From JACJYC01 sp964558465 (GTDB taxonomy: Bacteria > Bacteroidota > Bacteroidia > Chitinophagales > Saprospiraceae): a stretch of DNA of 64,000 bases. The notes below the pieces were generated by a model. That model did not search any database, was not told the DNA's origin, and was given only the letters and a program-made list of their open reading frames with translations. The position numbers and the translations under genes are program-made. The number at the start of each line of letters is the position of its first letter. Within the stretch, counting starts at the first letter, position 1. This document shows, one piece after another, positions 24,723 to 35,293 of the stretch. The stretch is taken from contig CAZLEF010000003.1 of the NCBI GenBank assembly GCA_964558465.1, positions 70,829 through 134,828 on the forward strand. The letters are read 5' to 3'.

Positions 24723-25013
24723 ATGCCTCCAGCAGCAAGATTGACCGACATGCATGTTTGCCCGATGGTTACCGGTGTGGTACCTCATGTTGGCGGCCCC
24801 ATATCGGCGCCTGGGGCGCCTACCGTGCTGATCGGCGGAATGCCGGCCGCCGTCTTAGGCGATATATGTGTTTGCACCGGGCCTCCGGATTCCATTATCA
24901 AAGGTTCTGCAACCGTAATGATCGGAGGTAAACCTGCTGCGAGAATAGGCGACACGACCGCTCACGGAGGGTCAATCATTTTGGGATGCTTTACGGTCAT
25001 AATCGGAGGCTGA
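24723..25013 (+). CDS. PAAR-domain spike tip (Pvc10-like)
   Basis: A 96-residue stand-alone PAAR protein: MPPAARLTDMHVCPMVTG...GGPISAPGAPTVLIGGMPAAVLGDICVCTGPPDSI...GSATVMIGGKPAARIGDTTAHGGSI. The His and Cys residues (H11, C13 and later H/C) are the expected metal ligands of the cone tip that pierces the target membrane. It stands 47 bp behind the VgrG-like gene. No effector domain is fused. Confidence 0.96.
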   Translation: MPPAARLTDMHVCPMVTGVVPHVGGPISAPGAPTVLIGGMPAAVLGDICVCTGPPDSIIKGSATVMIGGKPAARIGDTTAHGGSIILGCFTVIIGG

Positions 25014-25052
25014 TGCCCGGGTTGTATCCTTTTGTTCCTAAAATCAGGAATT

Positions 25053-25496
25053 ATGCCAGAGGAAAAATCATTTTTGGGCACTGGGTGGTCCTTTCCGCCT
25101 ACCTTCAATAAAAATAAAACAGGAATCAATGGATTAACTGCCGGAGTTGAGACGGTTTCTGATATTGAAGATATCCACCAAAGCCTGCAAATCTTGTTAT
25201 CCACCAGCCTGGGTGAAAGGATACTGCAACCGCAATACGGCTGCAACCTCAAAGATTATGTTTTTGAACCCATGAATCCCTCCCTGATCGGCTTCATTCA
25301 AAACCTGGTGGAAAATGCGATCCTTTATTATGAACCCAGGATCAGGGCGGAAAGGGTGGTCATCCATCACGAAAATACTTCGGAGTACGACAATGGTTTC
25401 TTGCGGATCAAGGTCGACTATTTCATCCGGGAAACCAATTCGCGCTTCAATTATGTCTATGACTTTTATTTACGGGAGGGAGCGCTCATTGGCTGA
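25053..25496 (+). CDS. Baseplate wedge protein, gp25/GPW-like (Pvc9-like)
   Basis: ATG 25053 gives 147 residues (MPEEKSFLGTGWSFPPTFNK), a normal GPW/gp25 length. Motifs: GVETVSDIEDIHQSLQILLSTSLGERILQPQYGCNLKDYVFEPMNPSLIGFIQNLVENAILYYEPRI. The central LSTSLGER.L.P.YG is the family signature. This protein starts sheath polymerisation at the baseplate. Codons upstream to 25032 are open but lack support. Confidence 0.95.
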   Translation: MPEEKSFLGTGWSFPPTFNKNKTGINGLTAGVETVSDIEDIHQSLQILLSTSLGERILQPQYGCNLKDYVFEPMNPSLIGFIQNLVENAILYYEPRIRAERVVIHHENTSEYDNGFLRIKVDYFIRETNSRFNYVYDFYLREGALIG

Positions 25497-25516
25497 CCTC
25501 AAAGGCGACACAGGTT

Positions 25517-28500
25517 ATGAACGAGGTAAAAATTCCTTACAGACATCCGTTAGTGCGGGACGGCCGAAGCAGGGCTGACCGGCAAAATGCCGATCTGTTG
25601 CCGGAAAACGTCAAAATTGACGGCCGGGGCCTGGATGATATTTTGACCTTTATTTACGAGCTCTCCCGCCAGATCAATTTTTTTGACGAACAGACCCGCC
25701 GTCAGGGCGACTGGCAAGATTTTTTCCGCCTCAGCGGACCAGTATTGCTGGCCGGCATCCGGAAGCTGAACTTGAAAGAGTTGGAGGCGGATTACAACCG
25801 CGCTTCCGGCGCTTATCTCAACGGTATTGACCGGGGCAACCCCAAACCACTCTTCGACCGCCAGTTTGAGATGGCATTGATGATCAACGACTGGTTCAAG
25901 AATTTGCAGACTGACCCAAGTGGATTCCAGCAGCGGATACGCGATCTGATCCTGACCAATCTTCAGTTTGCAGTACAAAGGTTGATTGCGCTGGGAAAAT
26001 CCGAGCCTGCTGCCGATGCAGGGTATCGCCTGTTTGAGCATTATGAAAGACAGCTATCTTCCAACGCCGTTTGGGATTTGAGTTATGACCGGGAAATTGA
26101 AATTTTACCGGAAATAATTCCATGGGGCAGCCGGAATCGTCAGCGCAAAGAATTGGAACGCCGGCTGAATGAAAATTTCCAGGTCTTTTTCCGGGCCCTT
26201 GAACAACTTCAAAAAAGTGTTGCTGATTTTTTACCTGCAAGCCTGGGGATCCTGGAAAAAAAACCGGCTGTCAATAGCGTCAATTCCGTTGTAATACCTT
26301 CAAACGAAACGGAATCTTTTCAAAAACACGAACCTCACCTGGGTTTGCTGTATGCTTTTCTCAAATTGTACGATCAAGTCCGCGGAAACCTCAATGAGCA
26401 CTCCAGAAACCACCTGGAATTCTTTTATAAAAGGGTGTTGAAGCTGAGGGAAAAGGCTGCGCGACCCGACCAGGCACACCTCGTTTTTGAGGTTTCAGAG
26501 CCTTTCACCGATCATCTCGTGAAAAAAGATGTCCTGTTTTCCGCAGGCGACGATCAAAACGGAGTTGAACAGCAATTTCGCCTGGATGAAGAATTATTTG
26601 TCCAAAAAACCCGGATTGAAAGTTTACGGACCCTGTTTCTTGACAAGAGGGAGGTGAAAAAAGAATTGAACGGTGAAGTAAAGCCTGTTTCAACCATCCA
26701 GGGCGCTTATCATGCACTGAAAGCAGATTCCGCCGACGGACTGGGGCTGGATTTCGCCGGGGTAAAACCGCCGAGCTGGCCTACCCTCGGCGCAGTGAAT
26801 AGCCGGTTAAATGACCCGGTCACCGGATCGCCGGCGCCTTATCCGGATGCAAGGCTGGGGCTGGCTTTGGCATCGGCTGTTCTTTATTTAAAGGAAGGTT
26901 ACCGCCGGATCCGCCTGACCATCAATTGCACCATGCCGGATTACCTGAAGGATAAGCTTGCCAGGGACTTCATTAACTTCAAACAAGCCCTTGATACGTT
27001 GTTCTATATTTCACCTCAAACGGTTGCCGGACTGATCGAAGGCGGACTGGATCCTGCAAGCCAAATACCCAATCTCCAGGGCGCTTTCGGAACCGGCTCG
27101 AAAAATTCAAAAGGTTTCCGGCAGTTTACTTCGGAGAAATTAACAGGGGATCAACAAAGGGTCTTTGAACAGCATATCGAACGCCGGCTTGCTTTTAAAG
27201 CCGCCCTGACCGGAGAAAAGGGCTGGATCGAACCCCATGAAGTCGATATCAGCTTCGACCTGAACGAAAAGGGGTTAGGTGAATTGATCATCCAAATAGC
27301 GCTTGGCCCCGAATACCCATCCGTTTTACCCTTCGATCCTTTGGTTTTTGGTTTTGATCTGGGGACAAAAGAACCGGTTTGTAAACTTGAACTGGATCCT
27401 GATCTGAAATTTGCCCTGGAAATAAAAGGCGATAATGAGTCCTCGTCCCTTCAGGAAGTTTCTGTTTACCAGGCTTTCCGTGAAATGGTTATGACGGATA
27501 TCAATATAGAGGTATCGGTAGATGGTGTCCGGGATCTTATCGTGCAAAACAGCGACGGGGTGTTGGATATTGCCAGCCCCTTTCAGCCTTTTGGGGGGGC
27601 GCCCAAAACGGGATCTGAAGTGTATATCGGGAGCCGGGAGGTTTTTCACAAAAAACTGAAAGCTTTGAACGGTCTTCCAGGTCTGCGTTTGAACCTCAGT
27701 TGGGATAACTTGCCGGCCAGCTTTTTTGAGCATTACCGCATGTATGGGTTAGAAAAAGAGATTTTCAGTCATCTTTATGAAGGATCCTTGCACATCCTGC
27801 ATCAGGGAGCGTGGAAACCGCTGGACGCTAATGAACCCTTCAATCAGCCCAATAAAAAATTATTTACCGGCTTGAATTTTGAATGGATCGAAGACGGCGA
27901 CCTAAAATATTGCCGAATTACCGACAAGGGAGTGCTGGTTTTAGAAGTGCATGGGGTTGAAAAAAATGATTCAGATACAGGCCTTGATCAGAGCAGCACC
28001 GACAGCGATTTTGGCAATATATTGTTTCTGGCGCTTGATGAAAAAAAATACGAAAAAGTAGAAGAAGGTGATGATAAACCTTCCAGTTTTAAAATTAAGA
28101 GTACCAATGAAAAGATCTTTGCCCTTACCAGGGTCTATCCGGCTAAAACCGAAAAAGGCGTTGTTGCCGCAGAAATAGCCGGCATTCTGACCCGGACAAG
28201 CGTCTCCCTGGAGGTCAATGATTTTGCGGACCTGCGCGCCAATCCACGTGTGGAGCAATTGGCCCTGACCAATGCCGGCAGGAATGGTTTTATCGCCCTG
28301 CGGCTGTTGGGCCCTGATTTTTTCCACAAGGTCTACCCGGAAGCATTTGCGCGTCAGTCAACTGCTCAGGCGCTGAGCCTGCAAATACAGACCATCCTGA
28401 ATACCCAGGTTAAAGTTGAGGATAGTGTGATCAATATTTCCAGTATCCCCACCCCTCCCCAGGTAAAAAAAGCAAGATTCAGATCGATCCATGATCCAAC

Positions 28501-29902
28501 CGAGGTCATACCAGGTTCCGATTCGGTTTTTGAAGACCCTGCAAAATATTCCGATTACGTAGCTGAGTTGCCGAATGAACCTTTTTCTCCTGCGCTGAAT
28601 GCCCTTTCCGTCGATTACCAGGCGGAGGCCGGCGTTTATGAGATGGAGGCCTTTCACTTGTATCCTTTTGAGGAAGGTAATTACCTGAAACTCGACCTCA
28701 AGGCAGGCACACCGGTTGTTTTGCCCAAATTTGAGGACCCGGGGGTGGAAGGGGTGGAAGAAAAACAAGGCAATCTGTTCATCGGGTTGACCGATCTGAT
28801 CAGGGGAAATAACCTTTCCCTGCTTTTCCAGGTGGCTGAGGCAACGGCTGACCCGGACCTGGAAAGGGCCGTCCTGAGCTGGCATTATCTCAGCAATAAC
28901 CAATGGAAACACCTGGACGATCATATTCAGGTGCTTTCGGACGGAACCAACGGCCTGCTCCAGTCCGGTATCGTCCAAATCGCCGTTCCCTATGATATCA
29001 ACCGGAACAATACCATACTGCCCGGCCATCTTTATTGGCTAAAGGTTTCAGCGCCGTCAAGAGCTGCCGCAACGAGCCAAACCATTGCGGTCAAACCCCA
29101 TGCAGGGCGCGCTACTTTTGCCCCCGCTGCAGGCAATGACCTGGAACGCCTGGACACCCCCCTCGATGCGACAAGCATCAGTGCGTTTATCAATGAAGAT
29201 CCCCGCATTAAATCACTCAGCCAACCTTTTCCATCTTTTGGCGGGTGGCCCCCTGAAAAGGAAGGATCTTTTTATGTCCGGGTAAGCGAGCGCTTGCGGC
29301 ATAAAGGTAGGGCTATTACCCTTTTTGACTACGAAACCATCCTTCTGGAGGCTTTCCCCAAGGTTTTTCGCCTTAAATGCATCCCGCATACCCTCCCCAG
29401 AATAGGCAAGGATCAAGACTGGGAACTGGCCCCGGGGCATATTACCCTGGCCGTTATACCCGATTTAAGAGCGGAGGAAAATGCGAACTTACTAGAGCCC
29501 AAGTTTGCAGTCGGCGCACTGCAGGAAATGGAACAGTATATGGTTGAGTTCTGCTCGCCTTTTGTCAGACTGCATGTTCAGAATCCGCGCTATGAGCGGG
29601 TTGCCATCGAGGCGAAGGTGTCGTTCAAACCGGGCAAGAGCGCAGAATACTACCGCAAGGAATTGAAAAAGGAAGTCACTGGATTTCTTTCGCCTTGGGC
29701 CTCAGGCCAATTGGACCGGATCAGCTTTGGCGGAGAAATATTCGGCTCCCATATTCTCAATTTTATGGAACAGCGGGAATACGTCGATTTTATTACTGAT
29801 TTCGTCATGAAGGATGAGAAAGGAAAACAAGTGGATCAGGTGAATACGCGCTCGGCGCGTTCGATCCTGGTGTCGGGCGATCATTTCATTCAAGCTATTT
29901 AG
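25517..29902 (+). CDS. Baseplate wedge protein, Pvc11-like (gp6/BaseplateJ family)
   Basis: A 1461-residue protein with an N-terminal helical region (residues about 1-330), a large beta-rich middle and a conserved C-terminus. That end has SFYVRVSERLRHKGRAITLFDYETILLEAFPKVFRLKCIPHT, then VQNPRYERVAIEAKVSFKPGKSAEYYRKELKKEVTGFLSPWASG and ISFGGEIFGSHILNFMEQREYVDFITDF, typical of eCIS BaseplateJ-type wedge proteins. It is larger than Afp11/Pvc11, owing to insertions in the middle. It follows the gp25 gene by 20 bp. Confidence 0.9.
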   Translation: MNEVKIPYRHPLVRDGRSRADRQNADLLPENVKIDGRGLDDILTFIYELSRQINFFDEQTRRQGDWQDFFRLSGPVLLAGIRKLNLKELEADYNRASGAYLNGIDRGNPKPLFDRQFEMALMINDWFKNLQTDPSGFQQRIRDLILTNLQFAVQRLIALGKSEPAADAGYRLFEHYERQLSSNAVWDLSYDREIEILPEIIPWGSRNRQRKELERRLNENFQVFFRALEQLQKSVADFLPASLGILEKKPAVNSVNSVVIPSNETESFQKHEPHLGLLYAFLKLYDQVRGNLNEHSRNHLEFFYKRVLKLREKAARPDQAHLVFEVSEPFTDHLVKKDVLFSAGDDQNGVEQQFRLDEELFVQKTRIESLRTLFLDKREVKKELNGEVKPVSTIQGAYHALKADSADGLGLDFAGVKPPSWPTLGAVNSRLNDPVTGSPAPYPDARLGLALASAVLYLKEGYRRIRLTINCTMPDYLKDKLARDFINFKQALDTLFYISPQTVAGLIEGGLDPASQIPNLQGAFGTGSKNSKGFRQFTSEKLTGDQQRVFEQHIERRLAFKAALTGEKGWIEPHEVDISFDLNEKGLGELIIQIALGPEYPSVLPFDPLVFGFDLGTKEPVCKLELDPDLKFALEIKGDNESSSLQEVSVYQAFREMVMTDINIEVSVDGVRDLIVQNSDGVLDIASPFQPFGGAPKTGSEVYIGSREVFHKKLKALNGLPGLRLNLSWDNLPASFFEHYRMYGLEKEIFSHLYEGSLHILHQGAWKPLDANEPFNQPNKKLFTGLNFEWIEDGDLKYCRITDKGVLVLEVHGVEKNDSDTGLDQSSTDSDFGNILFLALDEKKYEKVEEGDDKPSSFKIKSTNEKIFALTRVYPAKTEKGVVAAEIAGILTRTSVSLEVNDFADLRANPRVEQLALTNAGRNGFIALRLLGPDFFHKVYPEAFARQSTAQALSLQIQTILNTQVKVEDSVINISSIPTPPQVKKARFRSIHDPTEVIPGSDSVFEDPAKYSDYVAELPNEPFSPALNALSVDYQAEAGVYEMEAFHLYPFEEGNYLKLDLKAGTPVVLPKFEDPGVEGVEEKQGNLFIGLTDLIRGNNLSLLFQVAEATADPDLERAVLSWHYLSNNQWKHLDDHIQVLSDGTNGLLQSGIVQIAVPYDINRNNTILPGHLYWLKVSAPSRAAATSQTIAVKPHAGRATFAPAAGNDLERLDTPLDATSISAFINEDPRIKSLSQPFPSFGGWPPEKEGSFYVRVSERLRHKGRAITLFDYETILLEAFPKVFRLKCIPHTLPRIGKDQDWELAPGHITLAVIPDLRAEENANLLEPKFAVGALQEMEQYMVEFCSPFVRLHVQNPRYERVAIEAKVSFKPGKSAEYYRKELKKEVTGFLSPWASGQLDRISFGGEIFGSHILNFMEQREYVDFITDFVMKDEKGKQVDQVNTRSARSILVSGDHFIQAI

Positions 29903-29914
29903 AATATAGGGACT

Positions 29915-32900
29915 ATGTCAAAATCGTTGACCATATCCTCAGAAAAATCGGGTTTTCCTGAATACCTCGACTGGCAACAATTGCGTAGCTCGGGCATCAA
30001 ACATATTTCAGACCTGTCGGGGAAAATTTGGACGGACCACAATGTGCATGACCCGGGTATTACCATCCTGGAAATGCTTTGTTACGCCCTGACGGATCTG
30101 GGTTACCGCACCAACTTTGATATCCAGGAATTATTGGCGAAAAAGGATACCGGATCACCGGAGGATAATTTTTTCACCGCAGCAGAAATATTGGGTAACC
30201 TGCCGCTTACACAATTGGATTACCGCAAATTGCTGATTGATATCGATGGCGTGCGCAATGCATGGCTGGAGCGGGTCCTGGAAACGCCGACGGACCATAA
30301 CGGAGCTTATCTGGTAGCCGATCTGGCTGCAGGCCGTTTAAAAATAATCGCGGCCAAAGACATCCGGGGCGATATGCAACAAAAAATAAATATCAACGGC
30401 TTTTACAGGATTTACCTCGAACTCGAACAGATGCGCCCTGTTGTCAACCGCAATACCGGCACAAAAGCGGTGACCAGGGAATCGGTGTTGCACCAGGTCG
30501 TCCAGACCCTGAATGAAAATCGCAACTTAGGAGAAGATTTTCTGGAAATCATTGTGTTGGACGACGAAAAAATAGGTATTTGCGCTGATATGGAACTGAT
30601 CGCCGATGCCGATCCTACCGCTGTTCTGCAAGATATTTTTTCCAGGGTTCAGGATTTTTTATCGCCTTCCATTCCCTTCTATACCCTTTCGGAGATGCTC
30701 GATAAAAAGAAAACACCCGAGCAGATCTTTGAGGGCCGCCCGCTTTGCCGCAAAAGCCACGGCTTTATTGATACCGAAAGCCTGATGCAAATGAAGCAAC
30801 GTACCCAACTTAATGCCTCCGATTTGTACCAGGAGATCCTGAAAGACCCCCGTATAAAAGCAATTCGAAATTTAACCCTTTCAAGTTCCTGGAAAAGCCC
30901 CGACGGCGGGGAAGTTACCCAGAAGGGGAAGGAATGGGTGTTGGAATTGCATCCGGAGCGCCACCGCGCGGTGTTATCACCCGACCATTGCTCGATCAAA
31001 TTTTTCAAGAACCTTTTAACCATGCGCGTGGATGAAAAACGCGCAAAAACCGTTTTTGAAAACCGCCTGTTCAATTTTAAAAAAGCGCTGCTGCCGGACG
31101 CCGAACTGGATATTGCCATTCCCTCGGCAGCCTTCCGGGATTTAGAGGATTACCATTCCGTACAGCATGATTTCCCGTTGGTTTATGGCATTGGCGAAGG
31201 CGACCTGGGCGCCGACAGCCCGGTGAAACGAAAGGCACAGGCAAAACAATTACAGGCTTACCTCACCTTTTTTGATCAACTGCTGGCCAATTACCTGGCC
31301 CAACTTGGCAACTTGCGGAAACTTTTTTCTTTCCGGCTTTCAGGGCCTCAAAATGCTACTTATTTCAGCCAGCCGCTTCGGGACACCCCCATGGGGCCGG
31401 ATCTGATCCGGTATTTTAGTACGGGCCCCGGGCGAAAATACATCCCGGACCCCGCTATCTTATACGAAGACAGGGAGCGGATTGCAGATTCGTCAACCGG
31501 CCCATTCCCTTCTCCTGAAGAAAGGGACGAACGTGTCAGACAAATCATCCGGGCTTTTCAAAACCGTAAGGTCAAAACCTTTGTGCCGGAGGAAGGCGTT
31601 ATTTCCGGGAAAAACTATGTTTTGGGCCCCTGGGTGATCAAAAGCCAGGCGGATGAAGACCTGCTTACCGGAAAGCGGTGGTTCACGGCGCCCATAACCG
31701 CCCCTGACAATGCAGCCGCTGTTTTGGCAGCCAGAAACGCTGCGCGGTCAGAAGCGATAGCCGAGGTTGAAGCGCTGATGATGATGAAGATTTCCCATCA
31801 ACATTTTTTCAATACCTACCAGGATGTATTATTGAATGAAAACGGAGATTATAAACACGAGCATTCTTTTGAATTGATTTATTATCCTGCGGATTATTTC
31901 TCCCTGTTGCAAACCCTGGCCGAGGACCAGCCAACCTATCAGCATCGCCGCAATCATTTTCTGAACCATTTACTCGCCCGTTTCGCAGAACAGTTTACGG
32001 AATATACTTTGCTGATGTATGCGCTGGATAAAGAGGGTGGGGCGGAACCTGAGATCATCAAAGACAAAGAGACGTTTCTCCAAAACTATCCTTTGATCAG
32101 CCGGAACCGGGGAAGCGGCTTTGATTATTCTGCCGGTTTTCCGACCGATTCCTGCCTTCCGCTTCCGTTCGGGATGCTGGAAGGAGAGCCCCGGGTAAAT
32201 ATTTGTCAGCCCAAAGGAACGGAAGTCAAAGGAACCTGTTTTTTCCAGTTGGCCCGCCAGACTGACCATCAACCCGTGTTTGTGAGCTGCCGCCGGGATT
32301 ACACCTTTGATGCTGCCGAAGCTGAAGCCGAACGGATCATTAGTCATTTTCGCCAGGATCAACCATCGGAGGAATATCAACTCAGGAGCCGGATCTCGGA
32401 AGACCAGACCCGGAATTGCCTGGTCATTGTCCGAAGAACAGAATGTACCCTGGTTTTAAGCCAGGAAAATGAACAGGGCGAACTACTGAAAAATGAAACC
32501 ATAGAAGAAATCGTTGCCATTTATACAGCCTCTTTCCCGCTGGAAAATTCCCGTAAAGCCCGTGTTAATAATGCCATCGATGCAAAGATGGAAGAGATCC
32601 TGGCTTTTTTTAGGAATGATCAAATGGCTGCAAGGACAAAAAATGGTGACAATACCTCGGGCCTGGAACGGCGGGTAGCTGCCCTGATGGGATTGGAAAC
32701 CTGGCAAAGAAGGGACCTTGGCTTCCTGAAACAAGAACTCGAAACGGAAAAGGTTTATGGATTCCGGATTGCCCTAACCGGGCAAAACGGAAAAGTGTTA
32801 TTAGAAAGCCGTCAACAAAGTTATACGGAAAGTAAAGCTGCTGAAAAAGCCAACGAGATTCTGATGCGACTGCAGGGCGATTGGGAAAATCCACATTACC

Positions 32901-35278
32901 GGCTGGTCCATCTACCGGATTATACCCCTACCGAATACGTCCTGGGAATCGGAATTGTGAAGGATCCAAACGGTAAAAAACTTTTAATGGCGGTGCATCC
33001 CAATACCTTTGGAACGGAAGCCGAAAGAAAAATCCATTTTGAACAAATCAAAGAGGCCATCATCAACAGGCAGGTTACGGTTGAAATTTTCAAAGCGGAA
33101 CAAATTCCATTTATCGACCTCTTCAATGAAGAAGGCGAAAAAATTCTTACCGGGTTGATCAGCCTGAGAGACCTGGAGGCGATCGGGCAAGCCGTTGAAG
33201 ATTCCGGCGGGGAATTGAACCTGGAAATACTTCTGCGCGAAAAGGCAAACGGATTTCTGCGGAAGATCGGACAAAAAGAAGTGGAATCTTTGTTTTTTGT
33301 CGATCCCTTCCACAAAGAATACTACGATTTTCACCTGGTCAACCCGTCTTTCCATGTGGCCTCGCATCCGCGTATTTACCAACATAAGTCCTTGCGGGAG
33401 AAAGCCAGGGATGAAATGTTCAACAATTACCTGAATACCCCACCGCAAAACCTGGCGATGACGGAGGTATCCTGGGAGAGCGGGGCGTCCGATCCGCAAT
33501 CCCCGCCGCCTGTTGTCGTCTGGTCTGTCAGGGTTAAAGCCCCGCTGGCCGGTGGCGGCCCTGCTGTGGAATTTCTGGAAAGCGCCCATCCGCTTTCCGT
33601 TTCGATCGACATCAATCGGTTCATCAAGAGTTATGCTGAGGATATCAACATGGCCTCGAGGGACAAAAATATTTTTAAAGTAGAACAGGATGTAGGGGGC
33701 AGCGGAAAATTCGCCGTATACCTGCAGGTGGAGAACAATTCTTCCGACAGGGATAAACTATACTTCCGCCTCCCGGGCCTGTTCAATACCCGGGCGGAAG
33801 CGGTGACCAGGGTCAATGAGATCGCCAACCGTCCGCCGGGACCTGTGGGTATTTCCCTGCAGGCGTCCAACATCGGCGAACCCGAAAGAAAACGCTTGCA
33901 CCTTCTCGACATGAATCCTCCGGGCGGAGAGCGGAAGGATTTTTTGCACAGCCTCGAATACTATACGTCGGAGCAGTCTGAGGACCTGTTCAACCGTTAT
34001 TATTTCCAGGTAATGGAGGCTGCCCGGGAATTCGATTATTATACCATCGAATGGGATGATGATTCGGACGCCTATGTGGTTTATCTGAACGTTCCGGAAG
34101 GTCCGTCAGGCGATCCCCTGAGGTTCAGGTACCCTGCCGGCTTCAGTTCCCAGGTAAAGGCAGAAAAAAAAGCAGAGTATGTCCGTCAAAGAGCCCGGCT
34201 TTTTCCGGTTGCTCGCAGGGAAAATGATTTCATCTTTTTTATGTACCCGAATGAACCCTTGTCCGACTTCGGCAAGGAACGGGAACGGGTAGACCACAGC
34301 CGGATATGGAACCTGGAGTGGGAAGACAGGATAATGTGGGAATCTTTAACCACCTTTAAAACCATTGGCGAAACCTTGCTGGCTTACCGGGGCCCCCTGG
34401 ATGAAAATGGGGAAATTGATATCCGACCGCTCCTCCCGAACGGAAATCCCCCTGAAAATCCATCCTTCCTGGAACGCCTGTTGGATAAACGAAATTACTG
34501 GAGAACCGAAAACCAGGATAACAAAGGCGACCGTGATGACATAGGACCCTTCAACCTCGAAATTATCGATCCGGCGCAAGTAGTGGCAGTCACACCCCCA
34601 AAGGCGCTCAATGATCTGGAAAACCTTGATTTTGTTACTTCGGAAACGTTGGAAGATGTCGGATTTTACCGCCTGGTCAGAGACCGCAAAGAAGCGTTTG
34701 ACGAAGTGATGCAATTTTTGAATCGCGAAGGTTTCCACGTTGTAGAACATATCCTTTTAAGCCCCAAAATAAAGGCTGAAAATCCGGCCGGTGTCCAGGG
34801 GATTTACCGGAATAAAACAGGGAATACCCTGGAGTTGGATAAGGCATTGATTAACAGCATGCAAATTTGCCCTGCCCCGGATCCTTTGGAACTGCCGCTA
34901 ACCCCCGACACGTATATCCCCCTGGCGGATCCTTTTTCTTCCTGGGTAACAGTGGTGCTGCCTTTCTGGCCTGTTCGTTTTCAAAATACCAGCTTCCGCG
35001 AATTTTTCGAGAGCACCATTCGCAAAGAAACGCCCGCCCATATCGCTTTGCGCATATTATGGGTAGACCCCCGGGATATGGAAATTTTTGAAACGGTTTA
35101 CAGAAACTGGCTGAAGGCCTTGTATCTGCAAAGTGAAAGCCTGATGGACCGACGAAATGAACTGGTGGAGGCGCTTTTTTCCCTGACCAATGTGTACCCG
35201 GGGGAAAGCTTGCTCTTGGGCAGCGAAAGTGATACCGAAGCAGAAAATATTGTATTAGATTTCTCCAAATTATTATAG
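29915..35278 (+). CDS. Giant baseplate protein, Pvc12-like
   Basis: A 1787-residue protein beginning with the Pvc12-type motif GIKHISDLSGKIWTDHNVHDPGITILEMLCYALTDLGYRTNFD (about residues 29-70). A BaseplateJ-like part follows (KLLIDIDGVRNAWLERV; LTFFDQLLANYLAQLGNLRKLFSF at about 450-475). Several repeated alpha/beta insertions occur in the second half. The C-terminus carries LNREGFHVVEHILLSPK and FENTSF-like TIRKETPAHIALRILWVDP segments. It is about twice the size of Pvc12, so it probably builds an enlarged outer baseplate. It is 12 bp behind the Pvc11-like gene. Confidence 0.88.
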   Translation: MSKSLTISSEKSGFPEYLDWQQLRSSGIKHISDLSGKIWTDHNVHDPGITILEMLCYALTDLGYRTNFDIQELLAKKDTGSPEDNFFTAAEILGNLPLTQLDYRKLLIDIDGVRNAWLERVLETPTDHNGAYLVADLAAGRLKIIAAKDIRGDMQQKININGFYRIYLELEQMRPVVNRNTGTKAVTRESVLHQVVQTLNENRNLGEDFLEIIVLDDEKIGICADMELIADADPTAVLQDIFSRVQDFLSPSIPFYTLSEMLDKKKTPEQIFEGRPLCRKSHGFIDTESLMQMKQRTQLNASDLYQEILKDPRIKAIRNLTLSSSWKSPDGGEVTQKGKEWVLELHPERHRAVLSPDHCSIKFFKNLLTMRVDEKRAKTVFENRLFNFKKALLPDAELDIAIPSAAFRDLEDYHSVQHDFPLVYGIGEGDLGADSPVKRKAQAKQLQAYLTFFDQLLANYLAQLGNLRKLFSFRLSGPQNATYFSQPLRDTPMGPDLIRYFSTGPGRKYIPDPAILYEDRERIADSSTGPFPSPEERDERVRQIIRAFQNRKVKTFVPEEGVISGKNYVLGPWVIKSQADEDLLTGKRWFTAPITAPDNAAAVLAARNAARSEAIAEVEALMMMKISHQHFFNTYQDVLLNENGDYKHEHSFELIYYPADYFSLLQTLAEDQPTYQHRRNHFLNHLLARFAEQFTEYTLLMYALDKEGGAEPEIIKDKETFLQNYPLISRNRGSGFDYSAGFPTDSCLPLPFGMLEGEPRVNICQPKGTEVKGTCFFQLARQTDHQPVFVSCRRDYTFDAAEAEAERIISHFRQDQPSEEYQLRSRISEDQTRNCLVIVRRTECTLVLSQENEQGELLKNETIEEIVAIYTASFPLENSRKARVNNAIDAKMEEILAFFRNDQMAARTKNGDNTSGLERRVAALMGLETWQRRDLGFLKQELETEKVYGFRIALTGQNGKVLLESRQQSYTESKAAEKANEILMRLQGDWENPHYRLVHLPDYTPTEYVLGIGIVKDPNGKKLLMAVHPNTFGTEAERKIHFEQIKEAIINRQVTVEIFKAEQIPFIDLFNEEGEKILTGLISLRDLEAIGQAVEDSGGELNLEILLREKANGFLRKIGQKEVESLFFVDPFHKEYYDFHLVNPSFHVASHPRIYQHKSLREKARDEMFNNYLNTPPQNLAMTEVSWESGASDPQSPPPVVVWSVRVKAPLAGGGPAVEFLESAHPLSVSIDINRFIKSYAEDINMASRDKNIFKVEQDVGGSGKFAVYLQVENNSSDRDKLYFRLPGLFNTRAEAVTRVNEIANRPPGPVGISLQASNIGEPERKRLHLLDMNPPGGERKDFLHSLEYYTSEQSEDLFNRYYFQVMEAAREFDYYTIEWDDDSDAYVVYLNVPEGPSGDPLRFRYPAGFSSQVKAEKKAEYVRQRARLFPVARRENDFIFFMYPNEPLSDFGKERERVDHSRIWNLEWEDRIMWESLTTFKTIGETLLAYRGPLDENGEIDIRPLLPNGNPPENPSFLERLLDKRNYWRTENQDNKGDRDDIGPFNLEIIDPAQVVAVTPPKALNDLENLDFVTSETLEDVGFYRLVRDRKEAFDEVMQFLNREGFHVVEHILLSPKIKAENPAGVQGIYRNKTGNTLELDKALINSMQICPAPDPLELPLTPDTYIPLADPFSSWVTVVLPFWPVRFQNTSFREFFESTIRKETPAHIALRILWVDPRDMEIFETVYRNWLKALYLQSESLMDRRNELVEALFSLTNVYPGESLLLGSESDTEAENIVLDFSKLL

Positions 35279-35293
35279 AAAAATCCAGGTGAG